This document shows, in pieces, positions 1-6,665 of a DNA stretch of 7,714 nucleotides. Below the pieces are notes generated by a model. It did not search any database. It saw only the letters and a program-made list of their open reading frames with translations, and had not been told where the DNA came from. The DNA is from Patescibacteria group bacterium. Lineage in GTDB: Bacteria; Patescibacteriota; Patescibacteriia; WFTA01; S139-112. Positions within the stretch are counted from its first letter, which is position 1, and each line of letters opens with the position of its first letter. The position numbers were made by a program, and so were the translations under genes. The DNA lies in contig WFTA01000008.1 of the NCBI GenBank assembly GCA_015485715.1, positions 1 through 7,714 on the forward strand, given 5' to 3'.

Positions 1-2
1 GA

Positions 3-3000
3 TATACACGAGATCAGGATTATCTTCCTTTTGGTGCTGTGGTTCCTCCTGAGCCTGACTATGCTCCTGAAGAATGGGACAGTACTCCTGATGAGCCGGG
101 CAGACAGCCGTTGTATATAGAACCTCCAAACAAAACCATAAATCCTCAGGCACCATATCAGGCAAGAGCAGGATCTCCATATGGTGTAGATCCGGGCATA
201 GGAGTGACCAAAATGTGTATAAGAGGAAAGACTGGAAAATTATGCACTATTGATGCTGATTGTGATGTACAGCCAATAGAAGAAAAGGGAGTATGCAGGG
301 CTGAGTCTGAAGCATCCACTATAGGTCAATGCGAGGGAGGTGTATTTGATGGTCAGATATGTGATACATTAAATAATGATGCAGACTGTAATATTACTGA
401 ACCCATTGAAGGTAAGTGCGGCTATCCTCCGGGAATTTCATATAAAGTTGGAGTAGGTACCTGTGTAAGTGGAGATAAAGTTGGTTCTACCTGTACTAAT
501 AACAGACAATGTGGTTTTGACAGGGAGACAGGTCAGACTGGAAGGTGTACAGGTGTTGTTCCACCGTCAGGATTTAAAGATGCTGAAGATTTTCTAAACA
601 TACTAAATAGCGGTATTCCGGGAGAAGAAAGACTTGCTGCTTTATTTGCCAAATCTCAGGCAATCTGGAGATGGGACTCTGAGAAGAACAGATATGTCAG
701 AATAGAAGGAGGATGGGATATAACCCAGTTTATAGATACATCAGCAGAACCCAAAGGAACCTGTATTAGTGGTCCTAATAAAGGAGCTGAATGTACTTTA
801 GGAGGAGATGAATGTAACAGGGAGTATTCAGGGGCAAGGTGTGTATCCGTATATGAAGGTGTGTGTAAAGGAATAGAGTTTGTGACTTCCTGTGAGTGTG
901 AAGCAGGATCTGTTGTTGACGGAAGCTGTGAAAGCAAAGCCTGTAGTCTGGATGGCGGAATCACAGCAGGAACCTGTCTTGTGGATACCAGTTATACTCC
1001 TCCTGCAAGGTGTAATGGAGCAAGCGGATTTAATGCAGGTAAAGCATGTGAAACTGATGCAGATTGTAGTGTAGCTGTAGGTGAATGTTATGTATCACCA
1101 TATGAAATAAACAACAGACCAAAACCGCCTCAGGTGAGAAATATTGTGCTGAAATCCAGTCTGGATACTATAGATGAAAATGGCGGAACTATCATAATGC
1201 CAAATGGAAGGTCAGTTACTCTTTCGTTCAATTCCATAGTAGATCCAAACCAAGTGCCTCTTACAAGATATACTGTAGATTGGGGAGATGGAACCATCAC
1301 AGAGGAATCAGGATTGAAGATAGCTCCAAAATCAGGATCACCTCATATAATTACCCATACTTATTTCTGTAATGCTGAGCAGGATGCAGCTGACGGAGCT
1401 CAAGATGGAGTATGTAATTATCAGGTTAAGATTCAGGTTGAGGATAATTGGGGATGGTGTTCCGGCAGTGTAGACAGTGACGGAAATGTTATTGAAAATT
1501 CTCTTGATCCCAGAAAATATTCAGGAGCTCAAGGATGTGATTCTTGGGATTATGTAAGCGGTTCTGTAAAGATATGTACAAACTCCAATGCAAAGGGCTG
1601 CAACAAATCTCCTATAGCCAATGCAGGACCTGACCAAAATCTCGAGGACAGTGATTTAAGTGGAGATGAAGAGGTTACTTTGAATGCCGGAGGATCATAC
1701 GATCCTGACGGTGAGATAAGACAGTATATCTGGAGAGATGTAAATGGAGATACAATAGCAACTGGTGTAAGAGCATCTGTGGTACTGGGTGTGGGAACAC
1801 ATACTATTACACTTGAAGTAGTAGATGATAATGGAGAATCATCTACAGATACTGTTGAGATAACCATTACCCAGCCCGCACCCACAGTATCTATTGACAG
1901 TGTAGACCCTGTATCAGGATCAGGAAGGGAACCTGCAAATATTAATATCTCATATACTGTCAGTCAGGATTGCGGCTTGACAGCAGAGGCTGTATCTGGA
2001 TCTTCAACCTATTCCAATAGCATTTCAGCCAATAGAGGTCAGGGCATCATTAGCCTGACAGGGCTTGTGCAGGGAGCATATACTTTGACGCTTAGATGTT
2101 CAAACAGTAATGGTGTTGGCGATGCATCTATGGTCGGGTATATGGTTAGAGGACCTATTCAGGCTCCACAGGTGCTTAAGTTTACTTCCAAAGATCAGTC
2201 AGGATCTGAGAAGACAGTCTTTGTGCCCGGATCACAGATTGTATTTGAGTTGACAGTTGACGATCAGGAGACAGGTGATCTGGAAACAACACTTGCATTT
2301 ACCCCCACAGATCAGACAACCAGATCTGTCAGCAGAAATATACCAGAAGAGTTTACCTATACTTACAACACTCCGGGCAAATATACAGTGACTGCGACTG
2401 TTAAAAATCTGACTACTGGACTTACTTCACAGAGCAGTATAGATATCACAGTTGTGAGATGGTGGAATACAAATTATCAGTTTAGAAGGAGAATTACTGT
2501 GAGAAATACAGGAAATGTAGATGTGCCTGAGCAGTACCCTGTCCAGATTACGGGAGGTATAGATACAGAAAAAATGGAAATTGAAGGTGCGGTGCGTCGG
2601 GATGGTAATGATTTCAGAGTGGTATATGATACAGGTTCACAGTTTATAGAGCTTGACAGGTATTTAATTGATTTTAACACTCCTCAGACTTATGTATGGT
2701 TTGCTACAGTGGATACGATACCTGCCGGTGATTCAGATTCAAATTACTGGATCTACTATGGAAATCCCTCTGCAGGTCCGGCACCGTCTGATATTTCAAA
2801 GGTTATGCAGCCTCGCATAGACGGATCAACAGTAGCTGTGTATTATTTTGAAGACGGACCGGGATCTTCAATTATTTCAGATTCAACTGTTAACACACTC
2901 AATGGATCTATAAACGGCAATCCTGTGTGGACTGCAGGGAAATTTGGCAGATCTATGCAATTTGATGGTGTTGATGATTATGTACAAATAAATCATAGTA

Positions 3001-3683
3001 ACAAATTCAACCTGCCTCAGGGTACAATAGAATTTTGGGTATGGCATCAGCCTGTTCCACAAAATACATTCAGAAATACCTTCCAGACATACTTTTCCAA
3101 AGATTATTATCAGACACCTGAGCCGGGACATATTTATGCAGCAAAAACCAGAACGTCGAATATAGTTCAGTATAGATTGCAGGATAATACACAGAGCTAT
3201 TATGTACAGTCGTCCTTGTTTGACCCTGTACAGGCTGGAAGGTGGTATCATATAGCAGTAAGTTGGGGTAGTCAGGGTATGAAGCTGTATATAGACGGAA
3301 GAGAGGTATCCAATGATCCATATACAGGAGGAATAGACGGCAATATTAGAGATTTGATTTTGGCAGCCAACAATTACGCCATAGGCAAGGAAGGAGAGGG
3401 TTTGACAGGATTTTTAAACGGCAGATTGGATGGATTTAGAATATCAAGCATTCAAAGGACTGTATTCCCGTATGCATTTGTTCAGACTGATCCTTCTGCC
3501 AATCTGGGTACAGAAGAGAATATTAATAATCCTGTCTTAGCATTCAATACTGGAGATAAAATGGTAGCAGGTGCAAGTGATGTAAATATAGAGTTGATTG
3601 ACTCTAATGTTAAAAAGCAATCAGGCAGTATTTGGGCAAAAATCTCTCAGTATATAGGTAAAATAACAGATATAATATGGTGA
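3..3683 (+). CDS. Giant multidomain surface protein (Cys-rich modules, PKD, Ig-like, DUF2341, LamG), 5' partial
   Basis: Probable extracellular adhesive or structural protein. The frame is open to the left edge: 12 codons (YTRDQDYLPFGA) precede the GTG at 39, which has no ribosome binding site and looks internal, so the true start and any signal peptide lie upstream. Numbering from that GTG as residue 1: Pro-rich acidic linker 1-58; five four-Cys modules within 60-350; PKD-like domain about 362-478 (WGDGT at 415, HTY at 440) with a Cys-bearing extension to 521; classical PKD 525-612 (SYDPDG around 553); Ig-like 613-705 with a likely C645-C687 disulfide; PKD-like 706-806; DUF2341 about 808-912 (YWIYYGN at 903-909); LamG/concanavalin-like fold about 930-1145 (FDGVDDYV at 975-982, WYHIAVSW at 1069, LYIDG at 1083); tail to 1214. 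There is no C-terminal membrane helix or LPXTG signal, so any anchor is N-terminal or protein-mediated. It overlaps the VirB6-like gene by 7 bases, suggesting joint production. Domain calls come from motifs read by eye. Ligand and exact role are unknown; carbohydrate or protein binding through LamG is inference. Confidence 0.9.
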   Translation, partial: YTRDQDYLPFGAVVPPEPDYAPEEWDSTPDEPGRQPLYIEPPNKTINPQAPYQARAGSPYGVDPGIGVTKMCIRGKTGKLCTIDADCDVQPIEEKGVCRAESEASTIGQCEGGVFDGQICDTLNNDADCNITEPIEGKCGYPPGISYKVGVGTCVSGDKVGSTCTNNRQCGFDRETGQTGRCTGVVPPSGFKDAEDFLNILNSGIPGEERLAALFAKSQAIWRWDSEKNRYVRIEGGWDITQFIDTSAEPKGTCISGPNKGAECTLGGDECNREYSGARCVSVYEGVCKGIEFVTSCECEAGSVVDGSCESKACSLDGGITAGTCLVDTSYTPPARCNGASGFNAGKACETDADCSVAVGECYVSPYEINNRPKPPQVRNIVLKSSLDTIDENGGTIIMPNGRSVTLSFNSIVDPNQVPLTRYTVDWGDGTITEESGLKIAPKSGSPHIITHTYFCNAEQDAADGAQDGVCNYQVKIQVEDNWGWCSGSVDSDGNVIENSLDPRKYSGAQGCDSWDYVSGSVKICTNSNAKGCNKSPIANAGPDQNLEDSDLSGDEEVTLNAGGSYDPDGEIRQYIWRDVNGDTIATGVRASVVLGVGTHTITLEVVDDNGESSTDTVEITITQPAPTVSIDSVDPVSGSGREPANINISYTVSQDCGLTAEAVSGSSTYSNSISANRGQGIISLTGLVQGAYTLTLRCSNSNGVGDASMVGYMVRGPIQAPQVLKFTSKDQSGSEKTVFVPGSQIVFELTVDDQETGDLETTLAFTPTDQTTRSVSRNIPEEFTYTYNTPGKYTVTATVKNLTTGLTSQSSIDITVVRWWNTNYQFRRRITVRNTGNVDVPEQYPVQITGGIDTEKMEIEGAVRRDGNDFRVVYDTGSQFIELDRYLIDFNTPQTYVWFATVDTIPAGDSDSNYWIYYGNPSAGPAPSDISKVMQPRIDGSTVAVYYFEDGPGSSIISDSTVNTLNGSINGNPVWTAGKFGRSMQFDGVDDYVQINHSNKFNLPQGTIEFWVWHQPVPQNTFRNTFQTYFSKDYYQTPEPGHIYAAKTRTSNIVQYRLQDNTQSYYVQSSLFDPVQAGRWYHIAVSWGSQGMKLYIDGREVSNDPYTGGIDGNIRDLILAANNYAIGKEGEGLTGFLNGRLDGFRISSIQRTVFPYAFVQTDPSANLGTEENINNPVLAFNTGDKMVAGASDVNIELIDSNVKKQSGSIWAKISQYIGKITDIIW
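216..1088 (+). repeat. Five diverged four-cysteine modules inside the surface protein
   Basis: Protein-level repeat of the form C-x3-5-G-x3-5-C-x5-8-C-x6-11-C, usually with an acidic 'DADC'-like third cysteine. The cysteines are at 60/69/75/86, 98/108/117/127, 142/152/158/170, 242/252/259/268 and 325/337/343/350 (numbered from the GTG at 39). A less regular Cys block (276-313) sits between modules four and five. A non-repeated segment of about 70 residues (171-241) separates modules three and four. The DNA is well diverged, so these are old repeats rather than recent duplications. Four cysteines per unit suggests two disulfides each and an extracytoplasmic location; disulfide formation is inferred. 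Confidence 0.75.
3677..3683 (+). promoter_or_regulatory. ATGGTGA stop/start overlap (translational coupling site)
   Basis: The ATG of the membrane-protein gene (3677-3679) lies inside the end of the surface-protein gene, whose TGA is 3681-3683, giving a 7-base overlap in a different frame. No convincing Shine-Dalgarno sequence precedes the ATG; the nearest purine cluster, AGGT near 3656, is too far away. Termination-reinitiation by the same ribosomes is the simplest reading. An in-frame alternative is the ATG at 3701 (residue 9), which would leave a slightly shorter signal-like N-terminus. Confidence 0.6.
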
Positions 3684-6649
3684 AGAAAGTGTTAAACAAT
3701 ATGGGAAAATTTAGGTGGTTTTATCCGCTGGCTTTTGTATTGATTGTGGTTGTATTTGCTGTATCCGCAAGTCCTGCTCAGGCTTTTATAGAGAAGATAT
3801 ATGCTGCAGTGGGAAATTTAATGATGAGTGTAGTCAGCTTTTTGGGTTCAATACTGCTTATATTTATATATATCTTAATCAAGATTTTTCAATATACTGA
3901 TTTTATATCAACTCCTGCTGTCCAGATCGGATGGGTAGTGATAAGAGATGTTGCCAATGTTATGATAGTTGTCATGCTGATGGTGATTGCTTTTAGCAAT
4001 ATCATCAGAGTCAACAGATTTGCTATTTCACAGAATTTGCTAAGGCTTATAATAGCTGCATTTTTGGTGAATTTCTCTCTCTTATTTACTGGACTTATGA
4101 TAGATGCATCACAGGTTGTGATGATGCATTTTGTAAAGGGATTTAGGGAAATAGCTGCAGGAAACTTGACTGTTGGTATGGGAGTAGAGGGAATACTTAA
4201 ATTTGCAGAGGCAGGAGGAGAAAATATATCTGATTCTGAATGGTTTGGGGTTTTGGGGTCTATTATGCTCGCAGGATTTATACTTGTTATATCCATAGGA
4301 GTGATTCTTGCGTTTATTGTATTTATTTTGGCTCGTATAGTTATACTGTGGTTTTTGGCAATATTTTCTCCTATTGCCTATATAGGATCTATTGTACCCG
4401 GACTCAGCCAGTATTCTTCCCAGTGGTGGTCTCATCTAAGCAAACAGCTCACCACAGGGCCTATGATTGCCTTTGGTTTCTGGCTCTCTATGGTAATTCT
4501 CAATAATCTTTCTGCAAATGATAACCTGCTTGCTATTACAGTGGAAAATGTAGAGACTAAGTCTTTATCTCAAGCTCCCCAGTTTTTGACTGATATATCA
4601 TCTCCCCAGAGGATGCTTGACTTTATGGTAGTGATAGGTCTTCTTATGGGAACACTCTGGATAACCCAGCAGGCAGGCGGCATTGCCGGAAGTTTTGCCG
4701 GCAAAGTAAAAGGAGGGCTTATAAATATGGCTAAGAAATATACAGGACTGAGGGCTATGCAGGAGACATGGAGCAGATATAAATCTATTAGAGAATCAGA
4801 AAGGTCTGAGAAAGCAGCAAAAAGAGCTGCATTTCTGCAAAAAGGCGTTGGATATTTGAAAAAAGGTGTTGCCTCTCCTGTTACTTTGACAAAATTTTTA
4901 GCTCGTAAGGGTTATGAAAAAGGATTACAAAAGATTATGGGGAAAGAGTCTCCTGAAGTATATCAAGCCCAAATAGACAAACTTAAGGAAGAAGAGAGTA
5001 AAGCCAAAGATCCAGCACATAAAGCAGCAATACAGAGAGATATTGCAGAGTTGGAAAAGCAGGCAAGTAGAGCAAAATTGATGTATAATCCTTTTGCAAC
5101 ACTTAGAGAAAAAGCCAAAACCTTTGCCGGCTCATGGTTTAAGAATAAGGCAGATCAGAAGAAACAAGAGATTGACAATATGCAGGAAGAAAGAGAGAAA
5201 AGTATTCAGACATATACACAAATTCAGGAGTTGTTTTCTAAGGGTATAGATAATTTAACTGAAGAGGAAAAGCGCAGGTTAGCAGATCTTGTTGGAGTTG
5301 AAAATCATAATAATGTAAACGATAATAAGGTAAAGGAAGTTTTATCTAAACTTAAGGAGGAGATACATAAATACACTTCAGAGATTGCCCGCCTGTCAAG
5401 TGGAATTTTGAGCCCTGAGAATTATAGAAGAATGGGTGTAACTATAGAAAAGGCTATTGATAAAATATCAGATGCGACTAAACAGTTTTTAAAATATGCT
5501 GCTCCTTCGTTGGTGGGATTACCTTCTTTGTCACTTGTTGCAGCAGGGGTTGATACAGCTGCAGTATTAGATAAAAAAGGTAAAAAAGATATACAAGAGT
5601 CTGCTGATTATGTATATAAAGAGGTGAGTAAAATAAAGGATACTTTAAAAAATTTGAAAAATAATGATATTAATAATTTAATTAGAGATGTTACTGCTGA
5701 TAAATTTTCCAGATTAGCTGCTATATTGGAAGCTTTTGAGAGGGGGCTGATAAAAGATAAAGAAACCGCAATAGAGATGAGAAATTTGGCTGGATCTTTG
5801 GGCGCTGATTCCAAAACAATGTCTGTGGTAGATGCACATATGTCCAGACAATTTCCTCAGGAAGTTCTTAGTCACGACGAGATAGTAGAGGGGCTGGAGA
5901 CCGGTAAAGTGGACATATCTCAGATGCAACCCGGTGCATTTAGAGATGGTGATATGATGCTTAAAGTGTTAGAAAAAGTATTATTGGGTTATTTAAAGGA
6001 TTTGTCAAAGAAACCGGGTTATGGAGGAAATATATCACAGGGTATTTTGGAGGCAGCAAATAAATGGCGAGAAATACTTAAGCAGGAAACAGGAAAGTAT
6101 GAGTTAAATAAAGCACTTGAGGATATGGTAGATACAGACGGCAATGTCAAAGATATGTATGCTGGTATGTTTGATCTTATAGCCAAAATGTCTCAGGTAG
6201 GAGATATTAAAAAGATTTTAGATATAGATGATGCAGGAGGATTTAAGACTAAGAATTTTCAAAATGTATTAAAAGCGTTGATCAAAAGTAGATATGCGCT
6301 TGAGGTTCTGAAGAATATAGAACCGGGCACTATAAGCGGAGATGTAGAGAAGGTAATAGGAAAAAATATTGATCTTACTCAGCTTAAGAGATTGGCACAT
6401 ATAGCAGAATCAGATGATGATCAGAAAAAGGTTAAAAAGATAATACAAGCTATAAGGCAACAGAGAAGATATCAGGCAGAGTTAGAACAAAGCAAAAATA
6501 CGCCAATGGATATACTTAATTCATATCTAGTAGAGAATGGAGGTAGAACAGGCAGGACGGCAAGCTCTGTTGAAAAGGGAGGAAGAAAGACAATAATCGA
6601 ACCTGTCTCAAAATATTATCAAATAAAACCAGATGACAAAAAAGCATAA
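3677..6649 (+). CDS. VirB6/TrbL-like type IV secretion polytopic membrane protein with long cytoplasmic tail
   Basis: Probable inner-membrane channel or scaffold subunit of a type IV secretion-like envelope machine. Residues 1-36 look like a signal peptide (basic start, hydrophobic 17-31, possible cleavage after AQA at 34-36). Hydrophobic segments follow at about 48-70, 84-106, 120-142, 192-216, 219-241, 258-278 and 314-333. A signature-like stretch runs from SPIAYIGSIVPG (231-242) through QWW (249-251) to TTGPMIAFGFWLS (259-271), which resembles VirB6/TrbL proteins of CPR bacteria; this is family recognition from memory. A Gly-rich turn (334-347) leads into a very basic stretch and then a tail of about 650 residues. 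The tail is charged and helical, with coiled-coil-like parts at about 427-469, 489-520 and 552-577, and a single hydrophobic stretch at 609-631. Typical VirB6 proteins are near 300 residues, so the tail is a large addition. With a cleaved signal and seven helices the tail would be cytoplasmic. It is coupled to the upstream surface-protein gene. No catalytic motif is seen. The VirB6-like core is fairly secure; the tail's role is unknown. Confidence 0.8.
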   Translation: MVKKVLNNMGKFRWFYPLAFVLIVVVFAVSASPAQAFIEKIYAAVGNLMMSVVSFLGSILLIFIYILIKIFQYTDFISTPAVQIGWVVIRDVANVMIVVMLMVIAFSNIIRVNRFAISQNLLRLIIAAFLVNFSLLFTGLMIDASQVVMMHFVKGFREIAAGNLTVGMGVEGILKFAEAGGENISDSEWFGVLGSIMLAGFILVISIGVILAFIVFILARIVILWFLAIFSPIAYIGSIVPGLSQYSSQWWSHLSKQLTTGPMIAFGFWLSMVILNNLSANDNLLAITVENVETKSLSQAPQFLTDISSPQRMLDFMVVIGLLMGTLWITQQAGGIAGSFAGKVKGGLINMAKKYTGLRAMQETWSRYKSIRESERSEKAAKRAAFLQKGVGYLKKGVASPVTLTKFLARKGYEKGLQKIMGKESPEVYQAQIDKLKEEESKAKDPAHKAAIQRDIAELEKQASRAKLMYNPFATLREKAKTFAGSWFKNKADQKKQEIDNMQEEREKSIQTYTQIQELFSKGIDNLTEEEKRRLADLVGVENHNNVNDNKVKEVLSKLKEEIHKYTSEIARLSSGILSPENYRRMGVTIEKAIDKISDATKQFLKYAAPSLVGLPSLSLVAAGVDTAAVLDKKGKKDIQESADYVYKEVSKIKDTLKNLKNNDINNLIRDVTADKFSRLAAILEAFERGLIKDKETAIEMRNLAGSLGADSKTMSVVDAHMSRQFPQEVLSHDEIVEGLETGKVDISQMQPGAFRDGDMMLKVLEKVLLGYLKDLSKKPGYGGNISQGILEAANKWREILKQETGKYELNKALEDMVDTDGNVKDMYAGMFDLIAKMSQVGDIKKILDIDDAGGFKTKNFQNVLKALIKSRYALEVLKNIEPGTISGDVEKVIGKNIDLTQLKRLAHIAESDDDQKKVKKIIQAIRQQRRYQAELEQSKNTPMDILNSYLVENGGRTGRTASSVEKGGRKTIIEPVSKYYQIKPDDKKA

Positions 6650-6665
6650 TTAATTACACACTTAT

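Noticed and set aside
39..41. GTG at 39 as the true start of the surface-protein gene
   Set aside because: The frame is open for 12 codons back to the window edge, no ribosome binding site precedes it, and a secreted protein should begin with a signal peptide, which is absent here. It is most likely an internal valine.
2883..3321. Overlapping reverse-strand open frames opposite the LamG region
   Set aside because: They lie fully opposite strongly supported domain-coding sequence and overlap each other in different frames, with low-complexity, non-domain translations. They are shadows of the + strand gene.
3681..3695. TGA read as glycine (code 25) extending the surface protein by five residues
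   Set aside because: None of the three long frames contains an internal TGA among more than 2500 codons, which would be very unlikely if TGA encoded Gly.
3715..3900. Small Cys-rich + strand frame (61 residues) at the start of the membrane-protein gene
   Set aside because: It is an out-of-frame reading of the signal peptide and first membrane helix, and has no ribosome binding site.
3889..4435. Reverse-strand open frames opposite the membrane segments
   Set aside because: The complement of hydrophobic coding sequence gives Ser/Thr/Asn/Tyr-rich frames without stops. There is no start signal and no recognisable domain.
4694..4705. 12-base palindrome TTTGCCGGCAAA, with a nearby TTGCCGG direct repeat
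   Set aside because: It is short and lies within the coding of a Gly-rich turn (GGIAGSFAGK), so codon composition explains it. There is no sign of a regulatory role.
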